Assembly (NCBI GenBank): GCA_020438915.1
Contig: JAGQTR010000007.1
Location: 1-12,165 of the forward strand
DNA length: 12,165 nucleotides
Origin: Mycobacterium sp.
Lineage (GTDB): Bacteria > Actinomycetota > Actinomycetes > Mycobacteriales > Mycobacteriaceae
Direction of reading: 5' to 3'
The position numbers and the translations under genes are program-made. Below, piece after piece: positions 1 to 6,156 of the stretch. Numbering within the stretch: the first letter of the stretch is position 1; each line of letters begins with the position of its first letter. Below the pieces are notes generated by a model. The model did not search any database. It saw only the letters and a list, made by a program, of their open reading frames with translations, and was not told the origin of the DNA.

Positions 1-1448
1 GCTGGGGTGACGTGCGTCGCCGCATCGGCGATGCGCGGAAGGCTCACCCGGAAGCGACACCCCTGGCCCGGCGCGGTAGTCACGCTGACGCTGCCGCCAT
101 GGGCATGCACCAGTGAGTCAACGATCGACAGGCCCAGTCCGGTGCCGCCGCTGGCACGCGCCCGCGATGAATCCGTCCGGTAAAACCGTTCGAAAATGCG
201 CTGGGCGTCCTCCGGTTGCATGCCCGGACCCTCATCGCACACCTCGATTACCGCGTTGTCGGCATCGGTGCCGACCCGCACGGTGACGCCTGCATTCTCC
301 GGGGTGTGCTGTAGCGCGTTGGCCACCAAATTGCTCAACACCTGACGCAGCCGGGCGTCGTCGCCCAATACCTCGGGGGTACCGGGCCCGTCGAAGACCT
401 CCATGCGGATGGCGCGTTGCGGCGCGATCGACTGAGCATCGTGCACCGCATCGGTGGCCAACGTGAGCAGGTCCACTCGATACCGTTCCAGCGGGCGCTG
501 CGCGTCGAGTCGAGCCAGCAGCAGCAGGTCCTCGACGAGCAAACCCATTCGGCGGGACTCACTTTCGATTCGACTCATCAACATCTCGACGTCGCGGGCA
601 GCGCCTGAACGGTACAACTCGGCGAAGCCGCGAATCGTCGTCAACGGTGTCCGCAGCTCGTGGCTGGCGTCGGTGATGAACCGGCGCATCCTGTCCTCTG
701 AGGTACGCGCCTGCTCGGCAGACGACTCCGACGATGCCATCGCGCGCTGGATCTGTGCGAGCATGCCGTTGAGCGCCGACGATAATCGGCCGACCTCGGT
801 CCGCGGGTCACGCTCGGGTACCCGTCGGGCCAGCTGCCCTGCAGCGATCGCGGCGGCGGTCTGCTCCACCTCTGCCAACGGACGCAGGCTGCGATGCACG
901 ACGGCATAGCTGGCAACTCCGAGCACCAGCAGGACCGCCACCCCGATGCCCAGCTGCGCATAGACCAGCGACCGCGTCGTCGACTTCACCTCCGAAAGGT
1001 CGATGGCCACCGTGGTGAGCTCGCCGTGCGGGCCGCGGACCGTCATCGCACGCCACTCGATGTCGGGGTGATCGATTGATCCGACGGTCACCGGCTCTGG
1101 CCCCACGTCGTTGTCTGCGGGCAACGCCGGCTCGGCGGCGCGGTCATTGACCGCCAACCAGACGTGCCCGGCCGGATCGATACCCCGGACGTAGAAATCC
1201 GATGGTGGGCGAGCGGGGTTGGGCTCCTCGACCGTGATGGCGGGCAGCCGTCTGGGAACCTGGGCCCAGCCCCGTGAGGCGTCGAGCAAGGTTTCGTCCA
1301 CCCGGTTCATGAGGCTGTGCCCCAAAATCGTCGTGACGGCGATTCCCGACGCGAGCAGACCGCAGGCCACCAGCACCAGCGTGGCAGCCACCAGCCCTAT
1401 CCGAAGCGGGATATCACGAGTGAGTTGTTGCCTGATCAAACCTGCCAC
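1..1448 (-). CDS. trcS: Sensor histidine kinase, TrcS-like (3' end cut by window)
   Basis: Membrane sensor kinase that would autophosphorylate and pass phosphate to the regulator encoded just upstream. I read 482 codons from a GTG at 1448, 15 bases after the regulator's stop codon; the frame is still open at base 1, so only the last residues are missing. Visible in order: TM helix about 15-43, extracytoplasmic sensor segment about 44-160, TM helix about 162-184, HAMP about 185-237, HisKA with SHELRTPL and phosphoacceptor His263, then the ATPase N-box (NLVANALQHTP, 373-383), G1 box DEGPGM (405-410), F box FERFYRTD (419-426) and G2 box GGTGLGLSIV (434-443). All catalytic boxes are intact. The symbol rests on the partner's resemblance to TrcR and on gene order. 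The sensor segment resembles nothing I recognise, so the signal is unknown. The GTG start lacks a clear Shine-Dalgarno; translational coupling to the upstream gene is likely. Confidence 0.9.
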   Translation of the reverse strand, partial: MAGLIRQQLTRDIPLRIGLVAATLVLVACGLLASGIAVTTILGHSLMNRVDETLLDASRGWAQVPRRLPAITVEEPNPARPPSDFYVRGIDPAGHVWLAVNDRAAEPALPADNDVGPEPVTVGSIDHPDIEWRAMTVRGPHGELTTVAIDLSEVKSTTRSLVYAQLGIGVAVLLVLGVASYAVVHRSLRPLAEVEQTAAAIAAGQLARRVPERDPRTEVGRLSSALNGMLAQIQRAMASSESSAEQARTSEDRMRRFITDASHELRTPLTTIRGFAELYRSGAARDVEMLMSRIESESRRMGLLVEDLLLLARLDAQRPLERYRVDLLTLATDAVHDAQSIAPQRAIRMEVFDGPGTPEVLGDDARLRQVLSNLVANALQHTPENAGVTVRVGTDADNAVIEVCDEGPGMQPEDAQRIFERFYRTDSSRARASGGTGLGLSIVDSLVHAHGGSVSVTTAPGQGCRFRVSLPRIADAATHVTP

Positions 1449-1463
1449 GCCGCTATTGTCGGC

Positions 1464-2189
1464 CTAGCGGGGCTCGCGCAGGACGTAACCGACGCCACGC
1501 AGCGTGTGAAGCAGGCGCTTGTCGCCGGTGTCGATCTTTCGCCGCAGGTAGGAGACGTAGGATTCGACGACGTTGACGTCACCGCCGAAGTCATAGCGCC
1601 ACACATGGTCGAGGATCTTCGGCTTGGACAGCACCGTGCCGGCGTTGATCATGAAGTACCGCAACAGCGTGAACTCCGTGGGTGACAGCGACACGGGCTC
1701 GCCGGCCTTCCACACCTCGTGGGTGTCCTCGTCGAGCTCGATGTCGGCGAAGGTCAGTCTGGACGCCTGCGGTTCCTCATGGCCACGACCGGTCCGGCGG
1801 AGGATCACCCGTAGCCGCGCCACGACCTCTTCGAGGCTGAAGGGTTTGGTCACATAGTCGTCCCCGCCCAGGGTCAGCCCGGCGATCTTGTCCTGCAGGG
1901 AGTCGCGCGCGGTCAGAAACAACGCAGGGGCGTCGATACCGTCGGCTCGCAGTCGGCGCAACAACCCGAACCCGTCCATACCGGGCATCATGACGTCGAG
2001 AATCACCGCGTCGGGCCGCACCTCACGTGCCATGTCGAGCGCGGCCGCACCGTTGGAGGCGGTGTGGACCTCGAAACCCTGGAACTTGAGGCTTACCGAG
2101 AGCAATTCGACGATGCTGGCTTCGTCATCGACGACCAGCACCCGCGCCTCGGGAACGGTTTCATGTCTGGGATCTTCCTGAATGGGCAT
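1464..2189 (-). CDS. trcR: OmpR/PhoB-family response regulator, TrcR-like
   Basis: DNA-binding response regulator of 241 residues. Receiver domain about 15-130: acidic pocket Asp21/Asp22, phosphoacceptor Asp65 (VILDVMMPGMDG), Thr93, Lys115 (TKPF). Winged-helix DNA-binding domain about 145-241, including LSPTEFTLLRYF and VVESYVSYLRRKID and ending GVGYVLREPR. From memory the sequence closely resembles Mycobacterium tuberculosis TrcR, which is reported to autoregulate its own gene; that is recall, not a search. Start choice: in-frame TTG (2204), ATG (2195) and ATG (2189) are all possible. GAGGG lies 8 bases before the 2189 ATG but only 2 before the 2195 ATG, so 2189 is preferred. It is first in a two-gene operon with the kinase and is divergent from the repeat-protein gene at 2290. 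Confidence 0.93.
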   Translation of the reverse strand: MPIQEDPRHETVPEARVLVVDDEASIVELLSVSLKFQGFEVHTASNGAAALDMAREVRPDAVILDVMMPGMDGFGLLRRLRADGIDAPALFLTARDSLQDKIAGLTLGGDDYVTKPFSLEEVVARLRVILRRTGRGHEEPQASRLTFADIELDEDTHEVWKAGEPVSLSPTEFTLLRYFMINAGTVLSKPKILDHVWRYDFGGDVNVVESYVSYLRRKIDTGDKRLLHTLRGVGYVLREPR

Positions 2190-2197
2190 CGCCATGT

Positions 2198-2202
2198 CCC
2201 TC
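2198..2202 (-). promoter_or_regulatory. Ribosome binding site that fixes the trcR start
   Basis: GAGGG on the minus strand is separated by 8 bases from the ATG at 2189. The alternative ATG at 2195 is only 2 bases away and the in-frame TTG at 2204 overlaps this region, so the site decides for 2189. Confidence 0.55.
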
Positions 2203-2277
2203 AATATCTACCAGTTTGCTTGGAAGAGTCTGCATGGTGGCTGTGCACTTCCTGTGAGGTGCATCTTGCGGTGTCCC

Positions 2278-2283
2278 TAGACT
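2278..2283 (+). promoter_or_regulatory. Predicted -10 box (TAGACT) of a leaderless transcript
   Basis: TAGACT fits the mycobacterial TANNNT -10 consensus and is followed by exactly six bases and then the ATG at 2290. With transcription starting 6-7 bases after the box, the mRNA would begin at or next to the start codon. No convincing Shine-Dalgarno precedes this ATG and no good -35 box lies 16-18 bases upstream; both are compatible with leaderless expression, which is common in mycobacteria. Confidence 0.5.
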
Positions 2284-2289
2284 GAGCGC

Positions 2290-3018
2290 ATGAACCTCGC
2301 CAAAGTCCTCACGGAGGCAGCGACGACCCCTGTCCGCGCCGGCCTCGCGGCTGCCGAGACCGGACTTCAGGTTGCGGTCTCCGCGCTCGCGATGGTCAAG
2401 CAATCCTTGGGCGAGGATGACGCACAGACAGAGAACCCGTTGACCGACATACTGCCACTGCGCGGCGCACTCCACGGTGCCAACCGGGTTAACGAATTGA
2501 CCGAACCGGACAGGGCGATGGGGCGCATTCTGGCCCGCGGGGGCCCAGCGGACAAGCTGACCCGTCCCGGTGGGGTCGTGGACATGTTGACCGCGCCGGG
2601 TGGTCTGCTCGATCGGGTATCCCTGGAAGGTAGCGGGCTGGAGCGTGCCCTGGCTCCCGGCGGGCTCGCCGATCGACTGCTGGCCGAGGACGGGCCGATC
2701 GAGCGGATGTTCGCCGAGGACGGTTTCGTCGAGCGGATGCTTGCCGAGGACGGGCTGATCGACAAGCTGACGGCCAAGAATGGACCGCTCGAACAACTCA
2801 CCGAAGCCGCTGAGATTCTGAGTCGGCTGCAGCCTGCGGTGGACACGTTGACGCCCACCGCCGATACCCTTCAGGATGCGGTCGATACCCTCAACCGGAT
2901 GGTCACGTCGCTCAGCGGAATCACCGAGCGCATCCCGCGGCCGCGACGCTCGGCGCGGCGGGCGCTGCCCTCCAAGCGCGTCGACCATGACGAGGCCTCC
3001 GGTTTCGGCACCGACTGA
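2290..3018 (+). CDS. Decapeptide-repeat protein of unknown function
   Basis: A 242-residue protein that I do not recognise by name. Residues 1-40 form an alanine/valine-rich, amphipathic or weakly hydrophobic segment without a signal-peptidase site. Residues 61-180 are about twelve consecutive ten-residue units in strict register, no insertions, approximate consensus (L/T)-A-x-(G/D)-G-x-(L/I/V)-(D/E)-(R/K)-(L/M). The best-matching run is LAEDGPIERM, FAEDGFVERM, LAEDGLIDKL at 131-160. After the repeats come a heptad-like stretch (about 181-210, possible coiled coil) and a basic tail with RPRRSARR. The pattern suggests short amphipathic helices joined by Gly turns, so a surface-binding or scaffold role is possible, but this is inference. 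It is expressed away from trcR across a 100-base intergenic region. Codon use and GC resemble the neighbours. Confidence 0.85.
   Translation: MNLAKVLTEAATTPVRAGLAAAETGLQVAVSALAMVKQSLGEDDAQTENPLTDILPLRGALHGANRVNELTEPDRAMGRILARGGPADKLTRPGGVVDMLTAPGGLLDRVSLEGSGLERALAPGGLADRLLAEDGPIERMFAEDGFVERMLAEDGLIDKLTAKNGPLEQLTEAAEILSRLQPAVDTLTPTADTLQDAVDTLNRMVTSLSGITERIPRPRRSARRALPSKRVDHDEASGFGTD
2470..2829 (+). repeat. In-register 30-base (10-residue) coding repeat array, about 12 units
   Basis: Residues 61-180 of the protein starting at 2290 divide into 30-base units without indels. The three central units (2680-2769) are also similar in DNA, each carrying GCCGAGGACGG; outer units are preserved mainly as protein pattern, which suggests old duplications held by selection. 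Confidence 0.75.
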
Positions 3019-3150
3019 GCCGACAGAGTTATTGCCGTCACGCCTCCCTGCCTCTGCGATAGAACACTCGCCTCGGCAGCTGTTATGGCTCAGTAGGACT
3101 GGCCGTCAGCGCACCGGCGGCGTTGCCTGGCCCCGGCGTCCGATAGGAAA
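3019..3150 (+). other. Intergenic region between the repeat protein and tRNA-Thr
   Basis: About 130 bases between the stop of the plus-strand repeat protein and the 3' end of the minus-strand tRNA. Both transcripts must end here, but I see no stable GC hairpin followed by a T run on either strand. No ORF is supported. Confidence 0.5.
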
Positions 3151-3226
3151 TGGAGCCGCGTGAGAGACTCGAACTCTCGACATCCGCTTTACAAGAGCGA
3201 CGCTCTACCAACTGAGCTAACGCGGC
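3151..3226 (-). tRNA. tRNA-Thr (anticodon TGT), CCA encoded
   Basis: The minus strand folds as a complete cloverleaf: acceptor GCCGCGT/ACGCGGC, D arm GCTC/GAGC, anticodon stem TCGCT/AGCGG (one T-G pair) around loop CTTGTAA, a five-base variable loop, and T arm GAGAG/CTCTC with loop TTCGAGT. Loop positions 34-36 are TGT, which decodes ACA threonine codons and, with wobble, possibly other ACN codons. The mature body is 73 bases (3154-3226) with discriminator T, and the next three template bases spell CCA, so the 3' end is encoded. It stands alone, with no other tRNA in the window. Confidence 0.96.
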
Positions 3227-3227
3227 C

Positions 3228-3250
3228 TGGCCGGCTCCATGAGCCGACCA
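3228..3250 (-). other. Palindrome immediately upstream of tRNA-Thr
   Basis: A ten-base inverted repeat with a three-base loop (GGCTC-CAT-GAGCC core) ends two bases before the mature tRNA 5' end. On the tRNA strand its only mismatch becomes a G-U pair, so a precursor transcript would form an uninterrupted ten-pair hairpin abutting the RNase P cleavage site. A leader-processing or regulatory role is inference. Confidence 0.45.
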
Positions 3251-3253
3251 CAG

Positions 3254-3259
3254 ATCCTA
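3254..3259 (-). promoter_or_regulatory. Candidate -10 box (TAGGAT) for tRNA-Thr
   Basis: TAGGAT on the minus strand fits TANNNT and lies 27 bases upstream of the mature tRNA 5' end, which would give a precursor leader of about 20 bases containing the palindrome. No convincing -35 element was found. Confidence 0.35.
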
Positions 3260-3384
3260 CCGCTTGGACGTATGATTCCAGCCTCTAGTCGACTTCGGCG
3301 GCCACGATGGGCCGCGGCCTCGCGCCGGCGAGCCAGCCGCACGACATACTTGGTTGCGCTGACAAGTCCGACCGAGGAGGACCA

Positions 3385-3741
3385 ATGGCCGAAGCAGGAC
3401 TCTGGATCGCGTGGGGTGTGCCAGCGCGCGGGCGTGAACGCCAGGCTCTCGCCATGTTGGTCGAGGCCCCAGACTATCTTTCTGCCCTTCAGGAGCAAGG
3501 ACGGATCGAGCGCTATGACCGAGTGATCCTCAAGCCGCAAAACATCGAGCTGGGCGGATTCCTCTTGATCCAGGGCTCGAAGGAGCAGATTGATGGGCTT
3601 CGCCGAGACCCCGATTTCGAGGTGTGGCTCAATCGTGTCCAGCTCGTTGCCGATCAGGTCGGGATCGTGGACGCCTGGCTCGGGGACGGGATTGCCGAAG
3701 CTGTGACGCTCTATGAGAAGGCGCTGGACGCCGTCGACTAG
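3385..3741 (+). CDS. Small conserved protein of unknown function (possible dimeric alpha/beta-barrel fold)
   Basis: A 118-residue soluble protein with no signal peptide or TM helix. The start at 3385 is chosen over an upstream in-frame ATG (3307) because GAGGAGG (3374-3380) lies four bases before it and because the extension looks unlike protein. It begins AGLWIAWGVPARGRE, continues with a helix (ALAMLVEAPDYLSALQ), a strand-like segment (ERYDRVILKPQNIELGGFLLIQG), a helix, and LVADQVGIVDAWLGDG. I recall similar actinobacterial hypothetical proteins with the pattern 'G.V.PGRE..AL..F....Y...LQ' followed by 'GFFL..G'; the alternation resembles ferredoxin-like dimeric barrels (ABM/YCII type). No catalytic motif or ligand site is evident, so no function is assigned. 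It stands alone between the tRNA and the DUF4185 gene. Confidence 0.82.
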   Translation: MAEAGLWIAWGVPARGRERQALAMLVEAPDYLSALQEQGRIERYDRVILKPQNIELGGFLLIQGSKEQIDGLRRDPDFEVWLNRVQLVADQVGIVDAWLGDGIAEAVTLYEKALDAVD

Positions 3742-3910
3742 CATCGCCTCGGTCAATTGCTGCGGACGGCCTCAGCCGCGTGATGTCAATGGTCACGGTA
3801 AGGACGCTATTGCTGTGACGATTTAGCTATTCGATCACCATGACCGTCGTCGGTGCGTTTAATATGGCCACCACGACGGGGGTCGAACAAGGCTGGATTG
3901 AAGGGGTTTT
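3742..3910 (+). other. Intergenic region upstream of the DUF4185 gene, lower GC, with inverted repeats
   Basis: About 170 bases, less GC-rich than the surroundings. It contains the imperfect inverted repeat GGTCACGGT (3791-3799) / ACCATGACC (3837-3845) and GCTATT twice (3806, 3826) flanking GCTGTGA. TAATAT at 3860-3865 is a plausible -10 box, giving a leader of about 40 bases, and AAGGGG at 3901-3906 is the ribosome binding site for the ATG at 3911. No ORF is supported. Confidence 0.45.
3860..3865 (+). promoter_or_regulatory. Candidate -10 box (TAATAT) for the DUF4185 gene
   Basis: TAATAT is a near-consensus -10 hexamer in otherwise GC-rich DNA, 45 bases before the ATG at 3911. No good -35 hexamer is spaced 16-18 bases upstream; the inverted-repeat arm at 3837-3845 sits where an activator or repressor could contact polymerase. 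Confidence 0.4.
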
Positions 3911-6052
3911 ATGAGTGCCGCAGCGTACGTCGGTCGAGTCGGCGGTCTGGCAGTCGCTTTGGGTGTTGGTTCTGCGCTGTTTGCCGGCCACGGCGTGGCG
4001 TGGGCCGATGACACCAACGCGTCGCCGTCGAAATCGGCCAGCTCAGCAACCTCTGATGATGACGAATCGACGGACGGCGCCACCACCGATCAGACCCCGA
4101 ACGCTGCTGAGCCAGAGCAGTCCGACGAGCCAGAAGACGCCGCGGACCTCGACGCTGAGGCAGACCCGGACATCCAAGACGACACCGACCTTGCGGACGA
4201 CACCGACGTTGCGGACGACACCGACCTCGCGGACGACACCGACGTTGCGGACGACACCGACGTTGCGGACGACACCGACGTCGCGGACGAGTCAGCAACT
4301 GAGGAACAGGCACCGACCGAACTGGACAACGGGGGCAGCGCCGGGACCGGCGGCGCGGGCTCCGAATTAGAGGCAGATCCCGAGCCAACGAGTCCTTCAA
4401 CATCCTCCCCCGCCTTCACAACGGGTTCGACGCATGCCCCCGCGAAGGAATCAGCGGTTGAGAAATCGATAAAGGAAGCCGTCGAGGAATCAAATGACCC
4501 CGCGGTAGCGCCGCAGGAAACCAAGAAGGTCGCGGTGTTCGCCAACGCCACGACGCTGGCCGCGGCGAGCCCAAGGACGGTTTCACCGAGGGTGGCCGCC
4601 TTGCTCTCGACACCGTCCACGCCAAAGCCGAACCTGGTCACCGCGGTCGTGAACGTTGTCAACAGCATGATGGAGTGGGCCCGCCAGAGGGCCGACGCCA
4701 CCCAGGACAGTGCCCCGCAACCGCCGTTCCTGTGGGCGCTGCTGTCATTCGCCCGGCGCGAGCTCGAGAATCTGTTCGTATCGCGCAGCACCGTCAGTGC
4801 CACACAGGCAAGTGCCGTGGTTCCCACGAGCCTGGCTTTGGCGGTCAGCGAGCCCGCCGCCGCTGCGGTCGCGTCGCCTAACTCGCCGTGGCTGAACCCA
4901 CAGGTCAGCCCTTCGACCAACTTCGTCAGCTGGGTGACGGGCAATAATGTCTACAGCGACAAGACTCTGGCCAACACCCTGGCGCGGTTCCAGGTCTACG
5001 GAACCGACGTCGGCGTCATGTGGGACAACGGAATTGCCGACGACCCGACCACCCCGTGGAACGAGAACCAGGTGCTCATCGCCGTCGGCGACTCCTACGG
5101 CGGGCCCAACATGACCGGCAGGTGGATCTACAACACGATGTTCCGCAGCGCCGACCGCGACCTATCCGACGGCATGACCATCCCGGACGGAGAGTGGTTC
5201 AACGGCAATATGTTCGGCGGCGCCCCGTTAGACGCTCCGACCCGGGCGCGGCCGATCATCAACCGTCCCTCGTGGCTGCCCAACTCGGTGACCCTCATCC
5301 CGACCGCCGGTGTGTCGCTACCCACCCCGGACACTCAGTTCGGCGCGACGCAGTATGTCAGCTTCATGTCGGTGTCTAAATGGGGTTCGTCGGGCCGGTG
5401 GAATACAAACTATTCCGCGATCGCCTATTCGACGGACAACGGCGAAAACTTCACCATCGCACCGGAAAGCGTGCGCTACAACTCGATCTTCAGCGGCAAC
5501 AAGAACTTCCAGCAGTCGGCCTTCGTCAAAGGCGACGACGGCTACGTCTACGTCTACGGCACTCCGAACGGCCGCCAGGGCGCGGCCTACGTGGCGAGGG
5601 TCGATGCCGAGGACATCCTCGACGTCTCGAAGTACGAGTACTACAAGAAGGGGTCCTCGGGGTGGTTCGGAAGCTCTTCGGCCAAGTGGGTCAAGGGCAA
5701 CCCGTCCTCGGCTTCCGCTGTCATCGGTAAGGACGGCGGAGCCTGCGGTTCAACGAAACCCGGCTATACCGTGAGCGAGATGTCGGTTCAGTACAACGAG
5801 TATCTGGAAAAGTATGTCGCGCTGTACGGCGACCAATACAACAACATCGTGATGCGCACCTCAGACACCCCCGAAGGCAGCTGGAGCGACGCCACGGTCC
5901 TGATGGGTCAGCAGAGTGGTGGCATCTACGCGCCGATGATGCATCCCTGGTCACCTTCAACGACGGGAACCGGTTCCGATCTCTACTGGAATCTGTCGCT
6001 GTGGTCGGACTACAACGTCATGCTGATGCGTACCGACCTCACCAAAATCTGA
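3911..6052 (+). CDS. Exported acidic-repeat protein with C-terminal DUF4185 (GH183-like) domain
   Basis: A 713-residue protein. Residues 1-32 are a Sec-type signal peptide (YVGRVGGLAVALGVG core) ending in an AxA cleavage site, AWA before DD; there is no twin arginine. Residues 33-150 are low-complexity and very acidic, with six DDTD(L/V)A hexapeptides at 90-125; a Ser/Pro/Ala/Val linker follows to about 330. From about 335 to the end the sequence reads as DUF4185: NNVYSD (345), GTDVGVMWDNG (364-374, Asp366 and Asp372), VLIAVGDSYGG (Asp394), then aromatic, Gly/Asn-rich strands typical of a beta-propeller, including MSVQYNEYLEKYVALYG. DUF4185 members have been reported as endo-D-arabinanases (GH183) acting on mycobacterial arabinogalactan or lipoarabinomannan, so a wall-remodelling arabinan hydrolase is the leading hypothesis; which Asp is catalytic cannot be settled here. 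The gene is convergent with the similarly built hydrolase gene ending at 6157. Confidence 0.9.
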   Translation: MSAAAYVGRVGGLAVALGVGSALFAGHGVAWADDTNASPSKSASSATSDDDESTDGATTDQTPNAAEPEQSDEPEDAADLDAEADPDIQDDTDLADDTDVADDTDLADDTDVADDTDVADDTDVADESATEEQAPTELDNGGSAGTGGAGSELEADPEPTSPSTSSPAFTTGSTHAPAKESAVEKSIKEAVEESNDPAVAPQETKKVAVFANATTLAAASPRTVSPRVAALLSTPSTPKPNLVTAVVNVVNSMMEWARQRADATQDSAPQPPFLWALLSFARRELENLFVSRSTVSATQASAVVPTSLALAVSEPAAAAVASPNSPWLNPQVSPSTNFVSWVTGNNVYSDKTLANTLARFQVYGTDVGVMWDNGIADDPTTPWNENQVLIAVGDSYGGPNMTGRWIYNTMFRSADRDLSDGMTIPDGEWFNGNMFGGAPLDAPTRARPIINRPSWLPNSVTLIPTAGVSLPTPDTQFGATQYVSFMSVSKWGSSGRWNTNYSAIAYSTDNGENFTIAPESVRYNSIFSGNKNFQQSAFVKGDDGYVYVYGTPNGRQGAAYVARVDAEDILDVSKYEYYKKGSSGWFGSSSAKWVKGNPSSASAVIGKDGGACGSTKPGYTVSEMSVQYNEYLEKYVALYGDQYNNIVMRTSDTPEGSWSDATVLMGQQSGGIYAPMMHPWSPSTTGTGSDLYWNLSLWSDYNVMLMRTDLTKI
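4178..4285 (+). repeat. 18-base tandem array encoding DDTD(L/V)A x6
   Basis: Six contiguous 18-base units, GACGACACCGAC followed by CTT/GTT/CTC/GTC and GCG. Units differ essentially only in the fifth codon (order L,V,L,V,V,V), so the array is young and its copy number could vary without shifting the frame. Confidence 0.95.
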
Positions 6053-6156
6053 GGTCCGATCACTCGCGCTCAGGTTACAGTCACCACCCTCAGCGCACAC
6101 TCGACCACAGCCTGCAGCGCCGTTGGGCCCACGCACACCGTTACCGTGCCGGCCTC
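6053..6156. other. Intergenic region between two convergent genes
   Basis: About 100 bases between the stop codons of the DUF4185 and S15 genes. Transcripts from both sides should end here, but I find only weak inverted repeats (for example GCGCT/AGCGC around 6066-6096) and no T-tailed hairpin. Confidence 0.4.

Noticed and set aside
2161..2988. Minus-strand ORF of 275 codons with VLG/HPLD-like repeats
   Set aside because: Mirror of the decapeptide array; high GC and the repeat period keep the antisense frame open. The plus strand has the promoter, start and coherent protein pattern.
3217..3756. Minus-strand ORF of 179 codons
   Set aside because: It overlaps the tRNA and is antisense to the small conserved protein, which has a strong Shine-Dalgarno.
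3806..3836. CRP-like site TGTGA...TCAC
   Set aside because: The half-sites are about 16 bases apart instead of the usual six.
3911..4006. Tat export of the two large proteins
   Set aside because: Neither leader has a twin arginine; each has a single Arg before the hydrophobic core, so Sec export is more likely.
4090..4944. Minus-strand ORF of 284 codons with SVSSATSVSSA repeats
   Set aside because: Antisense shadow of the 18-base array and the Ala/Ser-rich linker of the DUF4185 gene.
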